Assembly (NCBI RefSeq): GCF_021730395.1 | Contig: NC_069362.1 | Location: 44,100,501-44,164,500, forward strand | DNA from: Mercenaria mercenaria | Lineage: Eukaryota > Mollusca > Bivalvia > Venerida > Veneridae | DNA: 64,000 bases | Reading direction: 5' to 3' | In this document: one piece after another, positions 46,769-60,558 of the stretch | Position numbering within the stretch: the first letter of the stretch is position 1 | How the letters are laid out: each line of letters starts with the position of its first letter | The notes under the pieces: generated by a model | Told to the model about the DNA's origin: nothing | The model's input: the letters and a program-made list of their open reading frames with translations, nothing else | Database searches by the model: none | Translations under genes and position numbers: made by a program

Positions 46769-49700
46769 ATGTTTTCTCGAATTCTCCAACAGTCTTTGAA
46801 GACTGGAGCCCCGTTACAGCTGTTGGAATCCCTGACAGTGCCATCCACATGCAGCTTGTGTCGTTTTATGAGCTCTACAGGTACCAATAGGCAATACTAG
46901 AGTAGATTTCATGTTGGCAGTGGCTACAATTACGGTACCGTAATCCTAGCCTCCGGTTCTAGGATTACGGGAGTTCCGTATTCCTAGACAACCCTATGAG
47001 AATAGGCTAGGATTACGGAAGTATTTAAGAGGCATCAAATTTATGTTAGGATATGCATAAATGACATTTTAAACTTACTCATTTCACTTAATTTCACTAA
47101 GTATTTCGTGCTATCGATCGGCTATTTTGGGTTAGTATAATCTTAATGGCGGTGCGCGGAAATATAGAATTATCTATGTTTCATATATACCTGCATTTTT
47201 TTCATCAAGTCAACACAAATTGTCTTTAATAACATACAATCGATGGTTATAAATCATAAAATTCAATGTATAGAATTTTTTCTAAATCTAACTTTGACAC
47301 TCATATTTCTAATATATTTTCGTGTGCCGCCATTAAGATTATACTAACCCAAAACGGCGGATAGAAAAAACACGAAATAATAAGGCAGGCATGAAAAATT
47401 AACTGAAATAAGTAAGTTTAAAACATCATTTATGCGTGTCCTAACATATACTTTATGCCTCTTAAAATACTTTCGTAATCCTAGCCTATCCTCATAGGGT
47501 TGTCTAGGAATACGGTACCGTAATGGTAGCCACTGCCTTTCATGTTACAGATCTAGGAAAGTGGGGATGTTGGTCCCTTATTCACATAAATTGTTCTTTC
47601 CGATATGTTTGGTAAATGTGACGTCTTTTGCTTTTGGCAAGCATCATATACATGAAATTTAGGAATAATGAATATCTTTAAACATGGCAGTGGCTAGGGC
47701 CCAGTAGGGGGATTTGATAACTGAATATGACTATTGAGAACGGTATTTTCATAGAGGAGACTAAATTATTTTATCTTTAAAAACGGGAGATGATTTCATA
47801 TGTTTGCCCTTGAATTTTTCTCATCGTTTTATATACTTTGTATGTGACAGGAAATAGAAGTATTTATTATTCTTTCAATTCCAGGAAAAAATATGTTCCC
47901 AATTTATCAATTATCCCCAAACAACCTATTTCCGACCACCACCAATTTTCGTCCATCTAAGACTTTGTATGATAAAAATCTTTACAAGCCAAATTTATCA
48001 GTTGTGATTGTTTCATTGTTTACAGTGGAGATAGGACAAGTTAGACTTTCACTCAGTTTTTGGTACTTGGAAATTTATATAAATTCCTTTTAATGTAGCA
48101 GTACTATGTTTTCAGGAGGTTTTTCTTATTACCAAAAAACCTGCATGTTTCCTTGGCTACTAGCCTACTACAAATTCTTACTTAAAGGGAATTCCTATAG
48201 TTTTTTTTGCGCATCTTTCTGCACAGTCGACACTTTCTATGGAAAACTGAACTGAAGTCAACATTTGTTGAAACATGTTACAGACAATCTTAAATATGAG
48301 GAATCTTGAATGAAATAACATTTTTGATAAGTTTTATCAGTAATCAAATGTTGATACTGGTTTATGTTGTATTGACAAGTATCACACCTGACAGGTATCT
48401 TGCTATTTTTGTGGTTGTATTTTCACATCGCATTTTAGTACAAAGACAGTGTTGTTCATATAATGTAAGATAATTGACTTAGTACTGATAAGACAATATC
48501 ACCTTTCAGATTATTTAGTATTCAATTATAGAAAGAATTAAGAATTATTAAAACTTTTTTTTAACTTTTAGCAGACATACATGTAATCAATTTGGCCAGG
48601 TTCGCGCCATTTCCGTCCAAACAGGTGTTGTATTCTAGCGGTCTTAACATAAAATTTAGCCTGGTGACCCATACATTTTTAGCCAATTTTATGCTCACAA
48701 TACAATTATCTATACACAAGAAAAACAGGAAAAAATTCTATGAAAGAGTTTTTTCAAAATTTAAAAAAATATTCTTCACGATGGTCATTTTTCATTGAAA
48801 AAAGTTCACATAAGTAAATATGAAACAATATTTTTTTTTTCATTTGTACCCATTATTGTAAGGATACAGTATTACAAATATGACTATGATATCAAATAAG
48901 AATATAATAAAATCTGTAAAAGGAAAAAAAAACGTATTGTGCTGTCTTGATGTATATTTTGGTTGGTATTTATAAAAAAGCAGAAAATTATGAAAATGTT
49001 GAAAAATCTCTGGCAGTTTCAGCAACAGTGGGTGTGCTCAAAACATTTTTTTCACAAAAACAAGCCTGGTGACCTATTGTTTTTATTTGTTCATTGTTTT
49101 CAGCACAAATTTTCCTATCATATATGTGAATTTGAAAAAATTCTATGAAAGGAAAAAAAATGTAGGAATTCTCTTTTAAGCAATGTCCATTATTAAGATA
49201 TCTTTTGCACTAAATGTATATTCCTTATCCCATGTTTCCTTCCAAAATTGTGAAGCATACTTCACAAAATTATTTTGACAGTGCAATCCTGATGCCTGTC
49301 CTTGCAACAGCTTTCTTCAATTTCTGAGCATTTTTTAATATTAGGAGTGTCAAAAGCTTAGCAGTAATGTAATACATTGTCATCTGTGACAGCTATCAAT
49401 GTAGCAGATGTGACACCTAGTTTCTCTGGAGTTATTGAGCACATGATATAGTTCTTTAGATAATGCACTAACTTTGTCTGCCATTTACTTTACCCTACCC
49501 CCTGTAATCTAGCTGCCAATTCAGGCATGTGTACCTGCAGTATATTGATCTGCCTTGTTGGTTTTGATGTTTGTTACCAGACTTGATTTGTGGGTGTTCT
49601 TTGATTGCCATGGTGAAGTTTAGGGCTATTTCTTTTTGTTGGAGCGAAAATACCACACATGGTTGGATTTAGGTTAACTTGTAAATTTCCAGCAGGACTT

Positions 49701-52700
49701 CCTACTGACGACTTGCAAAATCACAGATCATGCCAGGGATTTAGTAAGAAACTTGAAACTTTAATGGTATGCTTTTATAGCACTTATAATGGTAGAAAGT
49801 ATGAGGCAATAAACCAAAGAGTTGGGACTTGCATGTGAACAAAATTGGACAGAAAACTTGTTAAGCGGTCGGAAACTCGTTGTGCTGGGATAAATGGACA
49901 CCATTCTCAGACAATGTAATTCTGAAGACCTTTTAAAGGGTTATATATATATATTGTGTGTACACTGATGAGCCGATAGGCGAAACTAGTTTGTATTTTT
50001 ATAGTTAAATACTGTTGGGAAGGCATGTGAAGTCATTTTATTTATTTGATTTATATATATACATGTATATAGGGGCACGGTTTCTCAATAGGTAGAGCAT
50101 TTGGATGGTATTCTTAGGCACCATTTCACTACACAAAATGCAAAGTGACATTTAAATTATGCTACTATCATACAAGAGAACTTGATATCTATTTCAAACC
50201 CTTGAAGTGACATATTTAAGCTATATTTCAAGTAAACAGTAGTCATTTGACTGCTTCAAGTTTGCAACATGACATTTAAGTAATATAAATTCAAATACCC
50301 GGTAGGTATGCAATGAAAATTTGATTACTATATCAAACCTGGAAATTAAGTGACAGTTTAGTTATGTTTCAAGTATACAATAGATATTTGATAGGTACTC
50401 AAAACTTGCAACATGTCACTTAAATTATATTTCAAGTAGAAATACTTTTCTTCTAGTTGAAGAAATTTTAAACAGAACAGACAGATTGCATCACCAAGCA
50501 GAGGACTGTGATACAAGAAAAACATATAAAACAATCATGCAAAATGTCCCACAGCCAGGTAACTGAGTTTCTCATTCAAGAAATGATATATAGCAGAACC
50601 TTATTTTAGTATATCTAAACAGTACCAATAGGTTATAATATGCCAGTAGAATACAAAAAAAATGTAATATCACGAAGGCATTGTAGTCTGAGTGAATTAT
50701 TATAGGTGTTGTATACCTGATTCAGTGTGTTTAGATATATTAAAACATGGTTCTGCTATATTTTATTTTGATTCTAGAATGTCTTTTATGCAAATAAGTA
50801 GATAAAATAGGGAAGCACTATTTCAGGGTGCATTTGTGGCACCAAATATAGTGATCAAAGTGACCAGGAAACATGACCATGTTTTAGTAATGGTGTTTGC
50901 CTTTTAATGATGTATTTTGAGTATTTCAATAATTGTTCGATCCAGTTGAGTGAGGTGACCATAGTATACAGTTTTCTGAATAACTTCTAGAATTGTGCCA
51001 TTATAAAGGAGACAACATTGTGTTTTGTATATACTGATTTAGGAATTGTTTCCATTTAAGGAGGTAGGTTACCTTCATATTTGTATGTGCGCATGTCCAA
51101 CCGGAAGCTAACGTGACGATTTACGACAACGTTTACGACAAACTAAATGTGTTTGTATATTTATTCTTCTGAAAACAAATCATGAACTTGTCTTCGATCT
51201 GATGCTTTATGGTTTAATAATGCAGAAATAATGAATAAATTGCCGCAGAAACGCTTCAAAACATTGTTGCCTTAAAATGACGTCATTGACGTCATGACGT
51301 TACGTGTCAGTTACCGCGCAAAATTAATAGCTTTTATCTTGAAAGTACGTAATTCTGTACATTTTCTTTATTTTAACTATTTTCAAATAACCATTATTTG
51401 CTGAAATATTTTTATGAGTCTTTTGCTCTGAATAATAATCAATATTTTGCTTCTTTTATGTAGTTATATTGAAATGTTATGCGGAATGTAAGAAAATGGA
51501 TGATGGCAACCAATGTTATTTGGAATATAGTTGGGTAAAAGGTTACTTGTTACGGCCATTTTCAAATAAAAAGTCTAGCAGTTTGATTTGTAATACCTAT
51601 TTTTCAGGTTCCATTGATAATTTGTTACTTACATACTAAAACAAAGATCTAAAATTGTTCAAATTTCAATAGAAAATTGTGGTTTCTTAAATTGAATTGA
51701 TGTTACCATGGAAACGAAGCCCGTGACCTATGTATCTAAATGTAAAATTCAAAAGCGTTGACACTGGTCTATTTCAGAAACACAGCTTCGGCTTTTTATT
51801 TTCATTTCAACAATATCCATGAGAATAATAGCAGCACGCTGAACGATTTTTCCATGAAAAATGGCAGACGAGCGGTACTGCTGTACGTATTCTAAGCTAT
51901 GAAATTTGTTTGAATAAATGCAAATAGCACGAAAATGTAACCTACGTTAGAAATAATATGTTTTAAAGCTACATCAACCAGAAAGATAATCTTATTCAAT
52001 ATTTTTTTTTAAAGAAATTACGATAAACAGCAAGATATAAGCTATTTTAAACATCTCTGTTGCCATGGTTACTTTAAAATTTAAGAAAAATAGGGTACCA
52101 TATAAAGTGCTTGGTATTTTGCTAATAATATTACCCAAATATTTCATGTTGGTCATTAACAGAATGACACTGAAGCCGTCGAAAACCCCTATTTTTATAC
52201 ATAGTTGTTTAAAAATGAGAGAAAATGCGTTACCATGGAAACACGAGCCCCGCGACATATACATTTTAAGCTTATATTAGAAAGATAACGTGCATACCAG
52301 TAAAATTATCAATTATGCAGACTTCTACGGATATCGATGAAACTAAAATACACTGAAAAGTGTTTAATATCCGTATTTTCCTTCTTCTTTCAATATGAAA
52401 TACCTTTGGAGGGCCATGTTCTTCAAACCTGGATAAAAATTGAACTTGAAGGGACAGAGACAAACGAAATTGAGATTGTAGCAGTTAAAACTTCATATTA
52501 CACGAAATACAAAAACATGCTGCGGTTCAACTAATTTGAATTTACCCTTGTAACAAGGTATCCTACCTCCTTAATTTGTAGACGAAATTCTAGTATACTG
52601 ATTCAGCACATAGGTTGGATGTCCAATAGTAACTCTGACTATGAAAACAGGGGTTGTGGATTCAAGTCTCCACTCCTGTAACTTAAAATTACTAAAATTT

Positions 52701-55700
52701 GGATAAGATTGTTTTACACCTTTCATGCTAAGGACCAGGGAGGCTTCTTGAATTGGAGCATCATCTGTATCTTGCATTATCCTCTCACTAAATTTCTAAC
52801 AGTCTTCAGAAAGAGTCACCTGTATGGGTTATTGGCGGCAACTGTAAATGTAATAAACATTTTAAGCTATATCTCAACAAAGTCTGTCTGGTTAGTTCAA
52901 GGTTATCAATCAAGAAGTCAGAGGAAAGTTTGCTTGAAGTCAGTCTTTACCAACTGATTCATGTGGGGAAGTTATCAGTACATTGTATCTTGCAGAGAAC
53001 AAGTCAGTACTGAAACAGAACCTGTAGAGCCATGGTTAGGTTACCTGACAGTTGTTAGCACAACTGATGTTTGTTACTTGTATAGGTATTCTAGGCATTG
53101 TCGATATAGGACTGCTCTAGATTAAATGTTACATAGTGGGATTTACATTGTTGCAACCAAACATATTACACAACCATTCATTTGTTTCTAAAACTGGTTG
53201 TGCAAGACATAAAATTAGACCACAATGGGTTAATGATCTTTTTTGTTGTTTTTTTACAGTTGTTGTTGTGACATCAGGGTATCATGAAGATGGTGTGTGG
53301 CACAAGCGAGGAATGACTTGTACATCTTTCACTAGTGTTTCATTCTCTCCACCAATTGTATCTATATGTCTAAAAATTCCAAGGTACGAACCAATCTTTC
53401 TTCGATTTTCTGTCCTCATTTTTTTGCAAATCTTTTAGCTTATTTGACAATGATCTATCATCTTATAAATGAATTATTGTTCCTGAAGGGAAGGAGTTTG
53501 TCTTGAAGGAGCATTGTAGATGGTGTCAGTTCCTCTCAGTTTTGTATAAAAGTTAAATTAATGAATATCATTTTTCTATAAATGAAAAATGAATTAAATG
53601 ACAATATTTATTACTTGTTTTTTTTTTTAACATTTAGCATTAATTTTATTTAAATTTCATCACATTGCAGAGGCTTTTTATGTTAACGATACTATTCAGC
53701 CTTTTGATTCGCAAATGTAAATATATTAATATATTTGATTAGGATTTTTTCTACCCTGATTCATTGATGCACCAAACCAACTGATCATTGATGGAAATGT
53801 TTATATTTTTCAGTAAATTTCATGATATTGTAAACAGAACAAAACATTTTGCCATCCACACACTGGCTAACCACCAGGTAAGCTTGAGCTGAACCCGCTT
53901 AGTCAAGGTCCAGATTGTCTTTATGTGTGTGCATCAACTAGTTGATCCACTTGAAGGAGCTAGAGATGGAACTTGTGACCCAGATTTCATAGTCTGTCAT
54001 TGAACTGCTGGACCTTAGAGTCTGTTTTCACTTTGTCTTTGTGTAAAATGTGCTGTAGAAATAAAACATGCCAATGAGACTTTGAAAAATAAAAGATCTG
54101 TTATTAATTTCTTCCTCATCTTGTAAATGTATTTTTTCTTAAATTTTTATGAAATTAATTTATCAATGGATAAGACAATAATATAACTTTTATTATGATA
54201 TATACCCATTTGTACAAATATCTATCCATGAGAGATCATTTTAAACTTAGTGCGAAAGTGAAACAGTTTTTAAATAATTATTGGAGTGATTTGATGAAAA
54301 TGTTTGTTGCTATGTACAGGTGAGCTATGGGATGACATTTGCCCAGTCTATACCAGGTGTAAACCAGTTTGAACAAATAGCGCACCACGACAGTGAACAT
54401 GTTCCGGTAAGTAGGACAGTCTATACTAGGTTTTAACTAGTTTAAACAATTAGCACATCATGATGGTGAACATGTTCTTGTAGGTATTGGTACACCAATA
54501 TTTAACTCTTAAAAATAATTTATGTTAAGCGGCAGCTCTCTGTAAGCCAGTATTTGTTTGATTGGCCTTGAATGAATGTAGCATGTAAATGCAATATGAG
54601 CTGTTTGCTACATAATATCTTAATGTATTATTGCTATAATAAGTAGATGAAACATACTCGCATCCATAACACCGCAAAAATTAAGTTTTTTGTAAAAACT
54701 GTTTTAATATTTAATCCAACTTCCTCAGCCCTCTGCTTTTAACTGTGTTGCATTTACACTTATTTTTTTATTTACCAATGGTAAACTTTATGTTAAATAC
54801 TAGTAAATCAACATTTTTAAGTTTTGCCTGGAGAAGAATATAGAAAATAAGTCCAGCATTCTTCATCCAAATTAAGGGACCCTAAATAAGCTAATACTCA
54901 TAATATTTTGGAAAAAAGGGTTCTGTGACCTTTTTTATGTCACTGAAGTGTCTTTTTTGAGGTTTAGCACCATTTTTCAAAATTATTTTAGTTACGTAAA
55001 AGCAGGCAGTTAACTTAAACATTTATTCTTGATTCTGCACAAGCACTAACATGTTTTCTGCAAGTGACTGCCAACCTCCACATGAATTAGAGGTGGAGGA
55101 TGAATGATTTCAGACGCAATGTCTTTTATCAAATCATGACTAAGAACAATGTGTCTTGCGTGGGGGATCAAATTCACTACCTCATGATCTATAGATCTGC
55201 ATCTCACCTGTTGAGCTAAGCTGGCAGGCATGTTATTGACGTGATAATCTTGTCAACTTTCAGGGTGTTCCTGTACTTCTAGGATGCTGTGCAGTTATGG
55301 AGTGTAGGGCAGACTCTGTACACGCTATAGGTGACCATAATGTATGGTACGGACACATATATGATGCACATATAGATGATAATGTGTCACATCCAATGTT
55401 ATATCAATCAAGGTATGTTATAGAATCATTATAGTAGTTGTAATGTGGAACAAACATGGATTGAAATTGATCCACATCCCGGTATAGGTATATTAATCAA
55501 GGTGAATCAAAATCTGATAATATACATATAAATTCATGGATTTCAAAGTTTAAAGGTATGATTATGGAAATTCAAAAGCCAACACAATCTTGCCAGAGCA
55601 TGTTTCTCTTTAATAAGCTTCTTTAGTTGACAAACTATTTCTTTAATATAGACAATAATAAACAAGGAAATGGCATTGCCATTGGCACACCAGAGTTTTA

Positions 55701-58700
55701 AAGACCTTAAAGAGCATTTTCTTTGTTTGTTGGGATTTTGATTTCATAGATTGACCTTACCAGGAAATCCACAAAAATAATCCATGTTGAATGTAATGAT
55801 TTCTCAGTATGTACATAACACCCCCACCCCCCACCCCCACCCCCACCCCATTTATTTGAAGGACTTTAAAATAGTAGTTAAGTAAAGGGAGATCAACTAC
55901 ATACTATAAAATACAATCAGTTTTTGTCTCTCTTTCCACAAAATTTTCAGATAAATACATTGTCACTTATTAACTGCATGAACATTAAGAAGCAGTTAAT
56001 CACTTTTTAAGCTGAGGTGTCAGTGTAAAATTCTGCTTTGAACTTAATTATATCAAATTATACTGATGAATAACACCTTTTTTGGCTGTTTTTTTTTTCT
56101 CTAAATTTTAAATCATTAGTTAAGTTGGTGCAATATGTATAAACTTATGGATTTTCTGTTAATTTCCCAAACAGAAGCAATGCTAGTCAAGTGTATTTTT
56201 TTCTCACTAATTTCACAAATTTTGATTTGGCTGGTAATAAGTGGTATTTTTAGAAAATCTTCCCATTCTACTGTGTCAAAAATAGTTGAGCATTTCATTT
56301 TGGTCCTAGACGCTGTTAGTCATGGAAGACTAACTTTTAATATGTTTTACAGGTCATTTCGATCAGTTGGAGATGAGATTTTTATACAGTCATTTGAAGA
56401 TGCCACACTTCCTTTTGAGAACTGGACTCACGAGGCTCATATAAGAATGGCCTGGAACTATATTACAGAAAATGGACGGGACAAAGCTATTCCAATGATA
56501 AGGTTAAGTATTGCTTAGTCAGCTGAAAAGGTTTTATTAGCTCACCTGAGCAATGCTCAGGTGAGTTTTTCTGATCGCTCGATGTCCGGCGTCTGTCGTC
56601 TGTCTGTCGTCTGTCGTCTGTCTGTCTGTCAACATTTAGCTTGTGTATGCGATAGAGGCTGTATTTTTCAACTGATCTTCATGAAATTTGGTCAGAATGA
56701 TTACCTTGATGAAATCTAGGCCGAGTTCGAAAATGGGTCATCTGTGACCAAAAACTAGGTCACTAGGTCAAATCAAAGAAAAACCTTGTGTATGCGATAG
56801 AGGCTGTATTTTTCAGTTGATCTTGATGAATTTTGGCCAGAATGATAACCTTGATGAAATCTAGGCCGAGATCGAAAATGGGTCATCTGGGGTCAAAAAG
56901 TAGGTCACTAGGTCAAATCAAAGAAAAACCTTGTGTATGCAATAGAGGCTGTATTTTTCAATTAATCTTCAAGAATTTTGGTCAGAATGATAACCTTGAT
57001 GAAATCTAGGCCGAGGTTTAAAATGGGTCATCTGGGGTCAAAAACTAGGTCACTAGGTCAAATCAAAGAAAAACCTTGTGTATGCGATAGAGGCTGTATT
57101 TTTCAATTAATCTTCAAACATTTTTGGTGAGAATGATTATCTTGATGAAATCTAGGTCAAGTTCGAATATAGGTCATCTGAGGTTAAAAACTAGGTCACT
57201 AGGTCAAACCAAAGAAAAACCTTGTGTATGCGATTAAAGGCTGTATTTTTCAATTAATCTTCATGAATTTTAATCAGAATGATTGCCTTGATGAAATCTA
57301 GGTCAAGTTTGAATATGGGCCATCTGGGGTTAAAAAGCAGGTCACTAGGTCAAATCAAAGAAAAAGCTTGTATATGCGATATAGGCTGTATTTTTCAATT
57401 AATCTTCATGAATTTTGGTCAGAATGATTGACTTGGTGAATTCTAGGCCGATTTCGAAAATGGGTCATCTGGGATCAAAAACTAGGTCACTAGGTCAAAT
57501 CAAAGAAAAACCTTGTGTATGTGATAGTGGCTGTATTTTTCAATTAATCTTCATGAATTTTGGCTAGAATGATTGCCTTGATGAAATCTAGTTCAAGTTC
57601 GAATATGGGTCATCTGAGATTAAAAAGTAGGTCACTAGGTCAAATCAAAGAAAAAGCTTGTATATGCGATAGAGGCTGTATTTTTCAATTGATCTTCATG
57701 AAATTTGGTCAGAATAATTGCATTGTTTAAATCTAGATCAAGTTCGAATATGGGTTATCTTGGGTCAAAAAGTAGGTCACTAGGTCAAATCAAAGAAAAA
57801 CCTTGTGTATGCGATAGAGGCTGTATTTTTCAATTAATCTTCATGAATTATAATCAGAATTATTGCCTTGATGAAATCTAGGTCAAGTTTGAATATGGGC
57901 CATCTGGGGTTAAAAAGCAGGTCACTAGGTCAAATCAAAGAAAAAGCTTGTATATGCGATAGAGGCTGTATTTTTCAATTAATCTTCATGAATTTTGGTC
58001 AGAATGATTGACTTGGTGAATTCTAGGCCGATTTCGAAAATGGGTCATCTGGGATCAAAAACTAGGTCACTAGGTCAAATCAAAGAAAAACCTTGTGTAT
58101 GTGATAGTGGCTGTATTTTTCAATTAATCTTCATGAATTTTGGCTAGAATGATTGCCTTGATGAAATCTAGTTCAAGTTCGAATATGGGTCATCTGAGAT
58201 TAAAAAGTAGGTCACTAGGTCAAATCAAAGAAAAAGCTTGTATATGCGATAGAGGCTGTATTTTTCAATTGATCTTCATGAAATTTGGTCAGAATAATTG
58301 CATTGTTTAAATCTAGATCAAGTTCGAATATGGGTTATCTTGGGTCAAAAAGTAGGTCACTAGGTCAAATCAAAGAAAAACCTTGTGTATGCGATAGAGG
58401 CTGTATTTTTCAATCGATCTTCATGAAATTTGGTCAGAATGATATCCTTGATGAAATCTAGGTCAAGTTCGAATATGGGACATCTGGGGTCAAAACCTAG
58501 GTCACTAGGTCAAATCACAGAAAATACTTACTTATACTCAAGATTTTTGCTTCAATTTTAATGATAATTGGTCAGAATATTTTTTTCCATGAAATCACTA
58601 AGTCAAACATGTTTACACTGTTATGTTGTGTTATGGTGTGTTTTTCAGGTGAGCGACCTAGGGCCACATTGGCCCTCTTGTTTTGTTGTCAACGTTACAT

Positions 58701-60519
58701 TTTGTTTCACCAGTGTTATTTTTTTTCAATTGTTTTTTTGCACTTGCATATGTTCAAAATGTCAAAGACGTAACTGTGGCGCTAATTGGCCAAACACAAT
58801 CGTCTCCAGTGTATCGGATAATTTGATTCGCTTTCAAACTTCTCATGAAAATCTCGCAAGTACCTGAAGTAGGCGGAGCTTCAATTATGCTATTGGCGTG
58901 TGTTTGTGTATTCAGCACTCATTTTTAGCTCGACTTTTCGAAGAAAAAGTAGAGCTATTGCACTCGCCCTGGCGTCGGTGTCGCCATTGGTTAAAGTTTT
59001 TGGTTAAAGTCAAATATCTCTGTTACTATCAAAGCTATTGACTTGAAACTTAAAATACTTATTGACCATCAAAGTCTTCACTAGGAGAAACAATCCCCTT
59101 AACTCTGATTGAATTTTGACAGAATTATGCCCCTTTTTAACTTAGAATTTTTTGTTAAATTTTTGATAAAGTCAAATATCTTGGTTACTATTAAAGCTTT
59201 TGACTTGAAACTCAAAATAGTTATTTACTATCAAAGTCTACACTAGGAGACACAATTTCCATAACTCTGATTTGAATTTTGAGTTATGTCCCTTTTTAAC
59301 TTGGAATTTTTTTTTACTGGCAAAGTTCTAATTCAGAGTCAAGCACTGAGAAAAGTCGAGCGCGCTGTCTTACGGACAGCTCTTGTTACACCGTGCAAAT
59401 TGCCAACAGTCCGGATGGCAGTAATTAGCGAGTGCAGATCAAAGAAAATTGGGCAACTTGCATTTCGCTTTGAGGTTAGATTTGAAGTTCCAAAGTGACT
59501 ATTTCGCTCAAGTCACCCACTCGCTAGAGCCCTGTTACCATTATAGTTCAAAGTCAGATTTAAAAAGATGTTAAGCACATCCAAATAATTATATGGGGAT
59601 GTTACATGTATCATTTTGTAGCAGTACTTGATTTAATTGGTTATTACTTGTTTTAATTGGTATTTTTATCTATTTTTCTCAGGGATGGAATTCAACATTA
59701 CAACGAGATTCACAAAGATCAGGTATATATGCTATAATAATATGTAAAACTTTTTTCATGTCGATTTAAGTTATTTGATGAAATTCTGAGATTAACTGAT
59801 TTATTTGCCTATTAAACAAAGAAGATTGAAAGTCATTGTTTGTACATCACAGTTAATTATGAAATAGTGTCAAAGGTGCCCGCCTGCTTAGCTGAATAGG
59901 GAGAACGCAGAACTATGGATCACGGGGTCATGAGTTCGATCCCTGTGCGGGGCATATGTTCTCCATGACAATTTGATAAAAGATAATATTGTGTCTGAAA
60001 TCACTCGTCCACCACCTCAGATTCTGGTACAGAATCAAGAAACACTGGTTAGGTTAACTGAAATACTACTGAATAATGGCGTAAATAGTAGTTCTTTATT
60101 GCATAGTAAAAGTGGTACCATCATAAATACCTTTAGGCTGCGTACCAGCTGTCCATTTCAATGTCTGCAGATTTACAGCACTGTGATTTCTGCTTTGATC
60201 TATCGATGTTGTTACAGGTAATAATTATTACTTGTAACAACAATAAATGCAAGAAGAAATCACCATACTCTGCAGGTCTGACATCACCTGAGAATTTGAC
60301 ATCAGTCTGTCATATTCTGAAATAAATATTTTCAAGCAGTCGTGCGAAGTCTTCGCAAGACTTTTAAGAAATCTACTCAGACAATTAAAAAAAAATGTAA
60401 TAGAGTTCAGTTTAAGCAGAAGCTAGGGTGTATGATGGGTGCATTTCAGTCAAACCTAGTCTGCTATATTTTGCTTAGCTGTGTTGTATGCTACTAAAAG
60501 ATCTTCTTCTGTTTGGTGA

Positions 60520-60558
<39 letters not shown>

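Noticed and set aside
52571-52777. 68-codon minus frame as a gene
   Set aside because: It overlaps the end of the TTAA element and intron sequence of the flavin reductase gene and has no motif.
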